From Ceratopteris richardii (taxonomy: Eukaryota; Streptophyta; Polypodiopsida; Polypodiales; Pteridaceae): 64,000 bases of DNA. The notes beneath the pieces were generated by a model that worked only from the letters and a program-made list of their open reading frames with translations, did no database searches and had not been told where the DNA came from. The stretch covers positions 226,417,468 to 226,481,467 of the forward strand of contig CM035407.1 of assembly GCA_020310875.1 (NCBI GenBank), read 5' to 3'. The translations under genes were made by a program, and so were the position numbers. Below, one piece after another: positions 9,370-20,171 of this stretch (positions within the stretch are counted from its first letter, which is position 1; every line of letters starts with the position of its first letter).

Positions 9370-9990
9370 CTGGACGATACCACTCTTGGCGATACCACAC
9401 AGAGGATATGATATTGGTTCCAGGACGATACGATACTAGAAACCTCCAGCGATACGATACCACCGAATGAGATGATATGATACGAGAAGTTACACGATAC
9501 GATACCTTTGCATTCGATGATATGATACCAAGTTTGTGGGCGATACGATACGTGACCGCTTCACGATATGATACCACTTTTGCACAATGCGATACTAAAA
9601 TAGGCAAGATACGATACCGAAACTATGGATGATATGATACCAGAATGGTCGGATGATACGATACTTTTCGCACGATACGATACTGAAGTAAGCACAATAC
9701 GATACCGAGTTAGCAATATGATACCATGCTTGCACACGATACGGTACCACTTTTGCATGATACGATACAAAAATAGGCACGATATGATACTGAGTGGTTA
9801 GACGATACAATACCATCGGCCGATCGTGATCGCGATACCAACTTGATGATACGATACCAAAATGGTATCACGATACCTAAAGTGGGTATGCCATGATACG
9901 ATACCAAGCATGTATTGCGATAAAAGGGAATTTGGTATCACGATACCAAAACTCAACCGACCATGATACTTCAGACAAATTTCATCTAAA
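9370..9990. repeat. Degenerate ACGATACGATACCA tandem array
   Basis: About 600 bases of loosely repeated CGATACGATAC(C/T) units separated by 5-15 bases such as CCACTTTTGCA or AAAATAGGCA. The array lies between the primer binding site and gag of G6, in the element's leader. It is open in several minus-strand frames and would encode repetitive Ser-Tyr-Arg-Ile-Val peptides, but that follows from the repeat and does not indicate a protein. Single GATACCA units recur at 10093, 10228 and 10892. Confidence 0.9.
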
Positions 9991-10628
9991 GTCAATTTTT
10001 TTTTGGTTCAAAGTGTTTGTTTTCCTCACTTCTTCCCTCTTGGCCCTCTGTATCACTCAAAAACCCTCAAAAAACTCTTTATACTTCCCCACGATACCAA
10101 AAACGATTCTAGTCACATGTGGGTGTGTTTCTGAACTGATTTTTTTATCAAAAAATTATGTAGCTTACCTTCAAGGATACCTCAACCCAAATTTGTGCTC
10201 CCAAAGTCACTCTTTAGCTTGCTAGGCATGATACCATACTGGCAATACTGATCACTACTAGCAATACTAATCACTGCTCTGCTCACGATACATGCTCTCA
10301 CACTTGTGTCCAATCAACTAATTTTTTTGGTTTTTATAGTTTTGGGATACTTGAGACCTACTCTACACTAGTTTTTGACAATTTTTGGGATTTTTTTTGG
10401 GGGTTTTCTACTGCTTCCTACTCTACTCCTCTCTCTAACCTAACCCTAACTCTTCCCTTTCTTCCTCACTCTTAACCCTAGACCTAAAAACTCATTACAC
10501 ACCTCAAGGATGTGAAGTAACAAGGGTTGAAGTGCTTGACTACTTGCCACTGAATGAATTCACCTCTACAAGTACAATTCCTTCACTCCATAGCTGTAAC
10601 CATCATGAAGGCACCTTGGTTAATTTTG
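9991..10628 (-). other. Rest of the G6 leader, no gene seen
   Basis: AT-rich, with T runs near 9998 and 10388 and a few stray GATAC units. No homology to coding parts of the other elements was seen. It holds a short CTAACCCTAAC stretch near 10440 that is too short to be a telomere repeat. Confidence 0.5.
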
Positions 10629-10647
10629 TTCCCCACCAATGTCACCA
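10629..10647 (-). promoter_or_regulatory. G6 primer binding site
   Basis: On the minus strand TGGTGACATTGGTGGGGAA begins four bases after the LTR end ...GGTACACACA. It starts with TGG, as expected for pairing with a tRNA CCA end. I cannot say which tRNA is used. Confidence 0.6.
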
Positions 10648-10651
10648 AAAA

Positions 10652-11525
10652 TGTGTGTACCTAAGTTGTGAAGCCTTAGGGACTTGTGTCGATGAGACTA
10701 AATCTCAATCACCCCACAAGTGCATATAGTGGTGGATTGATACATGTTTAATTATCAATCTGAGGAACCACATGAACCAAGTGTATGAGGACATGTGTGC
10801 ACATGATGGAAAGTGAGGTGGCTAAGCTACAATGTATGTGAAAAGACTTAACTACCTTACTAACTCACTAGTTCTTTGAAAATGCATGCCACGATACCAT
10901 TTACAGCAGTAAGCACAAATTCAAACCTTTCTCCTAGCTCTGAACTCAGAAATATGTTCTTTCGAAGCTCTGGATGAGACACATCTATTGGGGGTATATT
11001 CACTCGAATCTGACAAACACTCTTCAAGTTATGCACAAAACAGTGAATGGTGGGAAACACCAACACTCGCTTCGCAACTCGTGATGGCTCACACACACTC
11101 TATAGTAGTTCAAAAGTGACGGGAGGGGGTAGATAACACTCCTACACACACATTCCAAGCATTACACACACACAAAAGATCATGGAGAAGGGGGAAATCA
11201 GCAGGAAAGAAGCAAATTCGAATTTCTGCTCTCCTTCTTCACAATGGCAAAAAGTCTTTACAAAGAGTCACAATGTGACTTATATATTTGTGCCCTAGAA
11301 AATGGTCCTTTCACACAAGAGACCGGCACTTTATTGACTAATATCTAATTTCCTAATATTTTACAAGAGTTATGTTACAAGGATTTTGGCGTATGCATCT
11401 GGAGGACTCCTCTAGTGCATTTACATAGCTTGGAGGGAATTTCCTAGGATTTTGAAGAAGAAAGTTTGTGCTTATTAATTTGAAAATTTTGGGGCTACTC
11501 TTTTGTGCATCCTTTCTCTGCAACA
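10652..11525 (-). repeat. G6 5' LTR
   Basis: On the minus strand it runs TGTTGCAGAG ... GGTACACACA, about 874 bases. A TATATAAG-like box lies near 11280. It is followed by a primer binding site and, further on, by gag. No second copy exists in the window, so the ends are inferred from TG/CA termini, the adjacent primer site and the abrupt end of C1 homology at 11526. The stretch 11353-11520 is open on the minus strand only as an extension of the C1 frame into this LTR. Confidence 0.6.
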
Positions 11526-11964
11526 GTGCTACATTTCTAGTATCTTGTAACTCAAATGTAAAGAGTCTACCTATCTTTTCTCCTTTTGCAATCTTCTTGA
11601 ACCCTTGTTGAGGATCTTCAACAAATGCCCCATTTCTTGTGAACCTTACTTGCAATTCTTTTTCTACACTTTGTCCAACACTTCTCAAGTTCTTGGTTAT
11701 AGTAGGTGCATACAATACCTTGTTGAGTATATTCATATTTCCATCTGGGGTCTTCACATCTCCAATCTTTTCAATTGAGTGCCTTGTGTCATCTCATGTT
11801 TGTACCTCATGCTTGTTCCTTGGATCCTCCAAGTCAGATAACAATGCCACATTTCCTGCTACATGATTTGAACACCCAGAATCTATATGGAACACATGCT
11901 CATCTGCTTTACCTTGCCTCATGGTCATGTTCATCAAAAAAAGTGATTCCTCTTGTGTCTGCTC
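11526..11964 (-). pseudogene. C1 protease and start of integrase
   Basis: The minus strand encodes a copia protease with FHIDSGCSNHVAGN (catalytic Asp-Ser-Gly, near 11880), then VLYAPTITKNLRSVGQ, and continues into GAFVEDPQQGFKKIAKGEK, the segment before the integrase zinc finger. An in-frame stop interrupts it near 11795. Homology to C3 ends at NVAL, where the G6 LTR starts. This part would have cleaved the polyprotein. Confidence 0.75.
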
Positions 11965-12960
11965 TTAAGTGTAATTGTTATAGTCCCTTCTTCCTCTATA
12001 GCTTCCTTGGTTATTGTAATTGTTGTAGTTGTTGAAATTGTTTGATCTTCCTCTTCCATAGCTTCCTCTATTGAAGCATCTTCCTCTCTGATTTCTAGGG
12101 TTCCTGAAACAATTCTCAATTGTATGGTTAGTCAATCCACATATGGCACATGGAGAGGTGCTTTGGAATATCCCCCTACCTTGTCTACCTCCTCTGCCTC
12201 TTCCTCTTGTACCTCTACCTCTTCCTACAAAGTTAGGTTGGGAGGTACTAGGTTCATCATCAAATTTCTTGCCTTTACCTTTACTATCCTTACTCTTGTT
12301 CTTATCAGTGTATAGGGCAGAGGATTGATTACCTTTTGAGTTGTCATTGTTCTTCACAAGCTTGGCTTCATGAGTGAATAGTTGCCCCATTAGAGTATTG
12401 AAGACAGGTACCTCCATGTCCATGTATAGATCCATTGTTGTGGTGAAGGCTTCCCATTTATCATCTGCATTGATTCCATTGATCACTTGTCTCACAATTT
12501 GTTCTTGTTCAATGAATTCTCCAATGCTTCTAAGTTGATCAGCTAGGTCCTTCATTTTCGTGACATAATCAGTCACATTCTGCTTGGGCATCTTTTTGAG
12601 TGTTGTGAACTCCATCCACAGTTGCTTCTTTCTTGCTCTAGTGCTTGAAGAAAAGAATGCTTCAAGTGCATTCCAGGTTTCTTGTGATGTCTTACAATTC
12701 CTAATGTGTGGAAGCAAGAAATCAAAAATTGCATTGAGAAGATATGACATGGCCAAAGCATCCTTTGAGCAACATGTTGATAATTTTTCCTCTTCTTCTT
12801 GAGTAGGTTGCCCTTTGCTTCTGAGTATTAGCATTCACTCATCTCAAGATATGTAACCATAGAGATTTCTACCTTGTAGATATGCTTCCATTCTAATAGA
12901 ACCAGCATATTAATTACCTTGATCCAATTTTTCAATTGATGATGGGAATTCATCTCCCAT
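11965..12960 (-). pseudogene. C1 gag
   Basis: It begins at the ATG at 12960 (MGDEFPSSIEKLD-like). Stops lie in the first 45 codons, after which a 289-residue open stretch (12834-11965) continues. Copia gag features are present: LLPHIRNCKTSQETWNALE, DYVTKMKDLADQL, a Lys-rich linker, a Gly/Arg-rich stretch and one CCHC knuckle (CAICGLTNHTIENC), then an Arg/Gly/Asn-rich tail. It forms the particle and binds RNA. The early stops make this copy inactive. Confidence 0.85.
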
Positions 12961-12975
12961 GTTGAGTTGATGATA

Positions 12976-12987
12976 GCTTTGATACCA
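12976..12987 (-). promoter_or_regulatory. C1 primer binding site (initiator Met tRNA)
   Basis: TGGTATCAAAGC on the minus strand, one base after the LTR end. It differs by one base from the usual TGGTATCAGAGC of plant copia elements. Confidence 0.8.
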
Positions 12988-12988
12988 C

Positions 12989-14037
12989 TGTGAGGAGATG
13001 GTTGGATACACTCCAGAGATGAGGTGGTGCTGCACAAATCCTTCTCTACACCTTCCAATGTAGCTTCAGATTACCTTAATAGACACCTTTAGCTTCCAAA
13101 ATATGTATTTGGATCCATAATGTACCTTGGAGCATCACCCTCAAATAGTTATGTCAAAAACAGATAACTTTCAAGATTGGAGACTTTGAGAAACTTGTTA
13201 TTTTGGGACTTGGTCTTGCTCAGTAATTCATTTAGTGCTCTCTCACTGATTGCAATTGACCAAAGAGCTTTAACACATAGCTAATTAGACTCCTACGCTT
13301 GCAATAGGGAGTTATTTCACTAATTTAGGATGAGTATATGATAAGAAATCACATTAAGTAGTTAGGGGTGTAATCCCGACTTTTTAGGAAAATGACAGTG
13401 AGCAGACATAGGTGACTTGCGGAGAACTTATCTCACAAAGTACTAAATCAAATGATATGAAAAATTACAGTTGAAGACTAGAAGGTCTAAGATACATATC
13501 CCAAGTTGAATCGCATCAATTGGATAAGTATTCACAGAGAACGCCTCAAAACAAATGCACTAAAATGAGCACTTAGCAGCAGACAACAGTAGATACCAAA
13601 TGACTTGCATAAACTGAATCAAATGTATAATATTATGTATGTATGATGCAAGGGAGATGATGTGGGATTACTCATACATGTGTGGGCTAAGTGTACCCAC
13701 AAGCTTGAAGCTCAATGTGACCTTCTTGCTCTACTACCAGTGACTAAAAGTCAGGCTCTTTTATAGATGTGTCTTTAATTTGAATTTTGAATCTGCCACC
13801 TAAAAGGTGATCCTACCTTTTAGGATTCTAATTGATTTGATTCCAACCACTTAGTTGGTATGAAGTACAACTCGCAAAGTCAAGAGATTCTCTCAAAACT
13901 TTCCTTTTACATTTATCTTGAGTTAAACTCATGGATTTTACAAGAGGTTTTCACATATGACTTATGGATAGTCACACCCAATTTGTGAAGTAAACCTTTG
14001 ATATTTGGTCAAGTATCAAGGCTTGCCAAATGTAACA
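12989..14037 (-). repeat. C1 5' LTR
   Basis: On the minus strand it runs TGTTACATTTGG ... CTCCTCACA, about 1049 bases. A CTATAAAAGAG promoter box lies near 13760. The left end is fixed by the primer site. The right end is placed at the last CA before recognisable G5 sequence and could be off by a few bases. Confidence 0.7.
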
Positions 14038-14829
14038 ACAAGAATATAAGGCCTGTGAGAGCATTGATTGACTCAGGTGCAGCAACTAGTGCAGTTAGAC
14101 TTTCATGTATCAAGACCTTCAATTGAACATCAATCCCATAGAAACCTATCTCATAGGATGGTATGGAAACCCCTTGTTTGGGCGAGGTAGAGCTTCCCAT
14201 ATATCCTCAGATGTTCCAATGAGAGCCAAAATGCTAGTGTTTCAAGATGAGGATCTTACGAAAAACCACTTGTCTTGGGTCAAGATTGGATCTATGACCA
14301 TGCCGTCAACTTAAACCTAAAAAGTCAACTTCTTCAAGTTTGGGTACATGAACAGTGCATTACATTTAGAATTAGAGAACTGCATGCTCACAAATCCAGG
14401 TGTCACACATTCTCTTAGTTCTTCTAAGACTAATCTTATAGAAGAAGATGTTGTATGTGTTAAAAGCTCTATGATGCAGAAGGAGTCAATCATGGAAGAA
14501 CAGGCTCAAAGGTGAGTGGATCTCTCTTCTTCTTCAAAGACTAATGTAGCCACAATAGTTCCACCACAAAGGCAAGCATGACAGTTCAAGACAACTACTA
14601 TATCAAATGGAAAGACACTATTCAACAAGAAAGTGGTTCCAAGCATGAAGCAAATCTGGGTACAAAAAGGAGGACAACCACTGGCCTTGCCCCCACAATT
14701 CCCATCCAGGCAAGCTAACCGGGCTAGAAGATGAACAAAGAAACTAGGACAAGCTCAACCACAAGGTATCTGACAAGTTTGGGTGCCTAAGAAATCAGCT
14801 ATAGCTCAACAAGGACAGTTACAAATATG
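14038..14829 (+). pseudogene. G5 PR2 and first part of the tail
   Basis: The retropepsin-like motif ALIDSGAATSAVRL lies near 14060-14100, followed by NPIETYLIG, MRAKMLVFQDEDL and a LSWVKIG-like remnant of the LGQDW motif near 14280. Frameshifts occur near 14105 and 14270. The tail follows, with QIWVQKGGQP near 14650 and QVWVPKKSAIAQQGQL near 14780. In the next motif (14826-14828) the Trp codon reads TGA, and T1 is inserted just after it. Confidence 0.8.
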
Positions 14830-14834
14830 AGTAC
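14830..14834. repeat. Target duplication AGTAC, left copy
   Basis: AGTAC directly left of T1; the same five bases occur at 21227-21231 directly right of it. Confidence 0.9.
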
Positions 14835-15891
14835 TATTGGGGGGGGGGGGGATTCTTAGACAAGAAGGAGTTTGAGGGTTTGTAGGAGAAAAGGAAAAGA
14901 CCAGGAGAGGAAATACACCTTGGAAGCTTCTGCCGATTGATTACAGTAAGACAATTACAATGTTTGAAGCACAATACAAACCAATACTTTTGTGTACAAT
15001 CCCACAGAGTGCTCAATGACAAAATACCAAATACCCCAAAGTCTTCTTGCCGCCATCCTCCTCTGCACCAGACCTCCACCTGCTTCAAGCTTATCCTTGT
15101 GCACACCTTGCACCAAGCTTCCACTAAGGGGGGAGGAATGAATACCTTCTGTCGACACGCACACAATGCAAGGAGACCTTGAGATCCTTGGGGGACTAGC
15201 TTAGCACTCTGCACAATCCCTTAGTCACTCTCCATGCACTCCTTCAACTCCACTTCTCTGCGTCGCACACTGGTGACTCTTGCACTTCCCTCTCTTGCTT
15301 CACTTAGACTATGCTTCTCTTGCTTGCTTACTCTAGCATTGTCCAAGAATAGTCCTTGCCTTGATTTGAGTGTGTCGATCACGTACGCTCCTAACTGCAA
15401 TAGTATCTTGGTGCTCACTTTGATGTCCCAAGATTGTCTTCACAAGTGGCAGCCAACGACTCACTGTTTTGTCCTGTAGTGACTTTAAACTAAAACCAAA
15501 AATTTTAATGGGGGGCCATACTTTCACCTGTGCGTACGTTGCCGCTTCACATACCTTCACATTTTCCTTTTAAGTCTTCACTTTTGCACATAAGAGGGGG
15601 TTCACCTGAACCTTCCAAAACACTTTTAAAAAAACACTTTGAACCTTGGGGAAATTAGAGAAAATACCTCTGCAACCTGCAACCCACTTTCTCCGATTTA
15701 CCCTTTGTGGAAAATTAATTGTGCACTACCTGTGCACTTTGACACCTGCACTTTAGCACCTTGACTTTGCACCTGTTGACTTTGACTTTGATCTTATTGA
15801 CTTTGACCTTGTTGACTTTGACCAATTGACTTTGACCCTTTGACTTTGACTACAGTTGACTTTGACCAATATGACTTTTGTGGGCTCAACA
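14835..15891 (-). repeat. T1 3' LTR
   Basis: Nearly the same sequence as 20172-21226. On the minus strand it starts TGTTGAGCCC. Its last bases read AATA where the other copy has AAACA, consistent with point change at the terminus next to a C run. The short plus-strand frames in it (14937-15182, 15234-15479) recur in the other LTR and show no protein features. Confidence 0.95.
15757..15868. repeat. TTGACTTTGACC array in the T1 LTR
   Basis: About ten TTGAC units, mostly as TTGACTTTGACC, packed at the start of the LTR (U3 on the minus strand). The other LTR has a matching array at about 21090-21205 with a different arrangement of units. TTGAC(C/T) is the W-box core bound by WRKY factors, so this may be a promoter element. 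Confidence 0.8.
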
Positions 15892-17177
15892 GTTTCCCAC
15901 CACCTAATGTGCTCTCCGTCCCAACAGCCAAAACTCTGAGCATATAGGACACCAGGATAATGGAGCTGCAAAAACTAGAAGAGGACATCTGAGCAGCAAC
16001 CAATTCCACCAGAACAAGAACCAGAGAAGAACCAGAAGTGGGATGTTGTTATGGAAAAGCAAAAAGGGGGCAATGGGAGGGTAGAAAGGAATGGGAAGGG
16101 AGGGCTGAGGGTGCGGAGATGGATGGGGCAGGGAGGGGTAATGATGTGGCTAGGCAAATTGGTAAAGGGAGGGATTGGGAGTAGGAATCAGGGGGCTGGA
16201 GGGGGTTAAAATGATGAAACTGGAGGGCCACAGAGGGTACATATGGAAAATATAAAAACCAAATGTAAGATGAGGTGAGAATATACCATGTGGACAATGT
16301 GGTGAAATAAAAACATGTGATAAATGTGCTCAAAACTTGAGGGTTTTGACCAAAAATCAGAGAAAAAGTTGGAATTTCGAAAAGTAAAGCCAAAAACTAA
16401 GCTGAGAGATGCCAAAAAACATGAAAATGACTCCATTTTTGTAAAAAACAGCCAAGCGAGGCATGATCCAGAGCCAAAAGCTTTGAGCCATAAAAATTAA
16501 AAAAAATAAAAATATATTAAATTTCTTTTTTTTTTTTGAACGCCCATACATATAAAAATAAATAAAATAAATAATAAAATAAAATAAATAAAATAAAAAT
16601 AATAAAATAAAAAATAAGAAAATAAACAAATAAAAAAATAATAAAAATAATAATTTTGGGGGGGGGAGGGGGGAATTTTTTTTTTTGGTGCAAAAAAAGA
16701 AAACGCCCTAGGGGGGGCTTTTTTTTTATTATTATCCAAAAAACCAAAGAAAAATACATTAAAAATCCAAAAAAATTGCAAAAAAAATCCCAAAAATTTT
16801 GAAAAATTTTCCTAGAGTGTTAGGCCAATTTCTTCACTCAAAATCACAGAGAGCTTCCTTTATTCCCCAAATGTGGCAAGAAAAAGACACGTGAAAAAGG
16901 AGAAAAATGCTAGAAAAAAATCTAAAAAATGCTTGAAAAATTCTGAAAAAATTCCTAAAAATTCCAAAAATTGTACCTTTGCAAAGTTGATGAAATGGCT
17001 TTTAAATTTGCTAAAAACTCAAGAAACAAGCATGAAATGGATAAAGAAAACTACTAAAACTTAAGTAAAAATGACGAGAAAAGACTATGTACAACCTGGA
17101 CAAATTTTGCAGGTTCCAGGTGATCCATAATTCTTCAGTTGGCTTGATGATAGGCCTTTAGCCATGATCTTTATATG
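15892..17177 (-). other. T1 3' untranslated region, low complexity
   Basis: Next to the LTR the minus strand reads AGGTGGTGGGAAAC, a possible polypurine tract (15892-15911). A purine-rich part follows to about 16200. From 16490 to 16990 the plus strand is dominated by A runs, AAATAAAATAAAT repeats and G runs near 16658-16675 and 16710. The minus-strand frames here are rich in Phe, Ile and Leu only because of poly-T. I see no gene. Confidence 0.7.
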
Positions 17178-17888
17178 TTAACCCCGAGAAACTCCTCCAT
17201 AATCTGCAATTGTACTACACTTCATTGATTTTGTCTTGTCCTTGGGCACACTGGTCATCTGATAGGGGTACCCTAAATCCTTCATTAGAATGTTATCTCC
17301 TCCAGCAACTTTATGACTTAAGCTGCAAAATTTTATTTTGACTATTCCAGCTTCTGCATCCAGTGGAACCCTATGTTTCCAAAGACTGGCAGGTACACCT
17401 TCCACATTCTTGTAAAGCCCTGCACTTGCTATCATAAGAATTGTCATAACCACAAATGATAGCCATACCAGTATCCATAAAAAAATGGCCATTGACATAT
17501 GAATTGGAGTAGCTTCATCACTGCTGCGTATAAGGGCTTTGCTTTTCTTCTCTTTGCTATGGCCTTTGACTGAGACTGTTTCAACCTGAGTGATTTCCTC
17601 TTTTTCTTCATATGCTTCTTCTTTACTTGAGTTTGGAAAAATTCCATAGCAGGAAGATGGGTCTTCTGCATGGAGCCAAGCCAACATGTTTTCATCTTCA
17701 TATAAATCTACTCCTTCAAATAGGTCTGCTTCTGGGTTGTCCACCACTTCTTCTCCCATACAAATACCAATTGTCTGCATCATGCTAGTATTTTTCTGAT
17801 TGTGTGGTCCTTCTTCTAAAATTATCTGCTGCAACTCTTTTCCCTCTTGTTTTACCCACATTGTGTCCTTGCCCCAGTCATGCAGCAT
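17178..17888 (-). pseudogene. T1 region after the protease-like domain, with a hydrophobic segment
   Basis: A 236-residue open stretch. It starts in the end of the retropepsin-like domain (LHDWGKDTMWV, as in other gypsy proteases), and the preceding residues are in another frame, so a frameshift lies at about 17900-17940. It then has an acidic part, a Lys-rich part and a hydrophobic run of about 25 residues (MAIFLWILVWLSFVVMTILM...) near residues 133-160 that could span a membrane. The rest is unrecognised. Whether the hydrophobic run is original or caused by another frameshift cannot be decided from one copy. Confidence 0.5.
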
Positions 17889-17917
17889 ATTGGCATGCCT
17901 TAACCAAGGTCTCCCAA

Positions 17918-18607
17918 TTAACAGGGGAAACTTCCTTCTACCTGTGGTAGCCTTAAAACAACAAAGTCCAAGTTAAAGATGGTACCTTGTAATTTGACTG
18001 GAACCCCAGGAACCACTCCCATAGGCCTTACTATGCTTTGGTCTGCCATTGTTACAGTGAAGTTGGTAGGTCTTGAAGGGTATAGTCCAATCTTTTTCAT
18101 GGTATATTCAGGCATCAAGTTAATGCCATAACCACCATCCACAATAACTCCTTGAAACTCATGACCTTTAATAGAGACTATTAGCCGAGGGATCTTGTAA
18201 TCTGTGAGGGGTGCTTCCCCTACATTTTTATCTCTATGCATAACAGCAGCCTTTGCCACTAAACTTGTTGTGGACATTTCATCAATTATCTGCAAGAGTT
18301 CTGACGTGAACTTCCCATCCATCTTTATTAAATCAAAAATACTAACCTCCTTTTTCATGGACTTGAGTATCCTGGAAGCTTCTGATTCCTTAAGAGCTTG
18401 GGCTCCATTTGACTTATCAAACTCCTCATGAGCCCTGGTGAATGCATGTCCAATAGCATCACCGATACCTATGAAATTTTCTTTTTGCCTTGTGTCTGCA
18501 CATGTGGTGGCTTTATTCTCAGACATGCCTTTGTCTTTGTTTAATCCATTAATCATTGATTCCTGACCTATGACCACTGGAGCCTTCCCCTTGCTTCTTA
18601 TCTGCAC
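17918..18607 (-). pseudogene. T1 retropepsin-like domain with Asp-Gly-Gly
   Basis: In the same frame as T1 gag, after an in-frame stop at 18632. An acidic linker is followed by IPRLIVSIKGHEFQGVIVDGG-type sequence: the catalytic triplet is Asp-Gly-Gly near 18140, where retropepsins have Asp-Ser/Thr-Gly. The fold pattern continues with YGINLMPEYTMKKIGL, MADQSIVRPMGVV and LDFVVLRLP, and, after a frameshift, IGRPWL. It may be a catalytically inactive or divergent protease. Confidence 0.65.
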
Positions 18608-18631
18608 TGTAAAAGACTCAATTTCCTCTAA

Positions 18632-20020
18632 CTACACCACCTTGGTAGATGGTGATGGAACCTTAACTTGATATACCCTTTCTTCTTTCTGCATAGAAAT
18701 CATTTGAATGTGGGGCCCAGATGAAGAGGCTTGATTCTTAGGACAACAATTTGTATAGTGGTCTCTCGCCTCTGGGCAGTTTCTGCAAGGAGGGGCATTT
18801 TCTGGGAGAGTGCACCTACTTTGATAGTGCCCACATTCTCCACATCTGAAACAAATAATTGGCCTTCTAGGCCCATTTCCAAAATTATCCCTCTGTCTAG
18901 GGTTATAAGTGTTACCTTGATTTGGTGCAGCTGCCATCACATTTGTGGGTGGTAGGGATCCTCCTTGTGTCTAGTATGTCATTGCAGGCATTCCGCTTGA
19001 TTGGCATTCATGGGCCTCATGACCAACTTTCCTGCATAATTGGCAAGTCACACTTAACAGAGGACATTCACTTACTATGTGACCTTGCTTGCTGCACATG
19101 GAACACCAAAGTCGACTCTTGATGCCACCCCCTTTGAGTTCCTTCAACTCCTGTCGCAGCTGAGCCAATTCCTCTGCTTGGGCCTCCTCCTCCTTTTGGA
19201 GCTTTAGTGCTTCAATCTCCCTCCTCAACTGAGCAACAACAATCTCCTCCTCTTTGTAGGGCTTATTCCTTTTTAAGCCCTCTAGCTCCTTCCTTAGCTG
19301 GATCACTGGATCCTCCATTTTTGTACCATATGTTGGTTGGGAAGAAGTTGCTCCATATTGGTGCCTTATCTGCTCCAAGCGTGTGGCTGTGTTGATGAAC
19401 TCCTCTATGGAGGCTGTAGGTAACACTAATTCCTTTATTTTGCATTGGGTGGCCACTGGTAGGGGTTTAGCTAACCATTTCTTAACAAAAAAATCATGTG
19501 GTGGATCTGGTAATTTAGCCATTAGTACTTTGGCCCTAGTCACAAACTCTGGGAACTTTTCTCCTGGACCCAATCTCAAATTTTCTAGTTCTTCTATGAT
19601 GATCTCCGTAGTGTTGCCATGCTGGAATTGATGTTTAAATGCATCTTTCATCACATCCCAAGTGGTAAAATGGTTTTCAGCAAATTGGTTGAACCACTTA
19701 TCTGCTAATCCCTCTAATGTGGCAGGGAAGAGAATCAAAAAGGCATCCTCCCTACCCATTAAGCCTCTAGTCTTACATAGTGCCAAAAACCTTCTAATGT
19801 GTTCATCCAGATCCTCCTGAGCTAGGCCTTTGAAAGAAGGAAACTTTATATTTAATCTTGAGAGTAAGGTTTCCAAGTCTACCTGTCCCGCCATGCTCTT
19901 TACTGATGAGGTTGAAGATAGTGGATTGGAGGATCTTCTAACAACCTTCCTTCTTGTTTGCTTGCAGGTGACACTCAATGTTTGGGATCGGGTTGCGGTT
20001 ATGAGCTGCTCATAGCCCAC
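18632..20020 (-). pseudogene. T1 gag
   Basis: It starts near 20020 (another Met at 19894 is possible). The capsid domain has FPSFKGLAQEDLDEHIRRFL, LADKWFNQFAENHFTTWDVM and LGPGEKFPEFVTRAK. A coiled-coil-like Glu/Gln/Leu stretch precedes the knuckles CSMCSKQGHIVSEC and CQLCRKVGHEAHEC. After an in-frame stop at 18971-18973 the same frame continues with CFRCGECGHYQSRC and a variant CRNCPEARDHYTNC. Four knuckles is more than the usual one or two. The capsid is unlike that of the G-type elements, so T1's helper was probably another family. Confidence 0.85.
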
Positions 20021-20147
20021 TTAATATGAGACACTTGATAAGAATATTTACCTTTTGGTTGATGAAGTAACACTATAGTAGCACTGTAGACACGTGACCT
20101 CTACTATACTTTGCACTTGGTTTCTCCTAAGCTCAAATCTCCTTGGA

Positions 20148-20166
20148 CGTCCCACCAAGCGTGCCA
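20148..20166 (-). promoter_or_regulatory. T1 primer binding site
   Basis: TGGCACGCTTGGTGGGACG on the minus strand, five bases after the LTR end. Which tRNA it pairs with is not certain. It differs from the sites of the G7 and G6 elements. Confidence 0.75.
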
Positions 20167-20171
20167 AATTT

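Larger units (their letters stand above)
6334..11525 (-). mobile_element. Gypsy element G6, 5' part only
   Basis: Read on the minus strand it has a 5' LTR (11525 to 10652), a primer binding site, a leader containing the GATAC array, then gag from about 9258 down to 6340. Pol and the 3' LTR are absent; the sequence ends against G1 ORF2. It appears inserted into the integrase region of copia C1, because C1 homology stops exactly where the G6 LTR begins (11525/11526). A solo LTR of another family was later inserted into its gag. Confidence 0.7.
11526..14037 (-). mobile_element. Copia element C1, 5' part only
   Basis: On the minus strand it has a 5' LTR (14037 to 12989), a Met-tRNA primer site, gag, protease and the very start of integrase, where the G6 LTR interrupts it. 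The remaining pol and 3' LTR are not in the window. It is closest to C3: both share a gag start of the type MGDxFPSxIEKLD and the segment GAFVEDPxQGFKKIAxGEK. Confidence 0.8.

Noticed and set aside
9329..9995. Several overlapping minus-strand frames rich in Ser-Tyr-Arg-Ile-Val
   Set aside because: They are translations of the GATAC repeat in three frames; no start or domain is conserved.
10434..10480. CTAACCCTAAC telomere-like stretch
   Set aside because: Only about two units inside a T/C-rich leader; too short for a telomere repeat.
12124..12328. Plus-strand Ser/Pro/Leu-rich frames
   Set aside because: They are the complement of the Gly/Arg-rich gag tail and knuckle of C1.
14937..15479. 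Plus-strand frames repeated at 20269-20813
   Set aside because: They are duplicated only because they lie in the two T1 LTRs; small differences are not biased to third codon positions as far as I can see.
16357..16793. Hydrophobic minus-strand frames resembling membrane proteins
   Set aside because: Phe/Ile/Leu/Tyr content comes from poly-T and ATTT repeats; several overlapping frames look the same.
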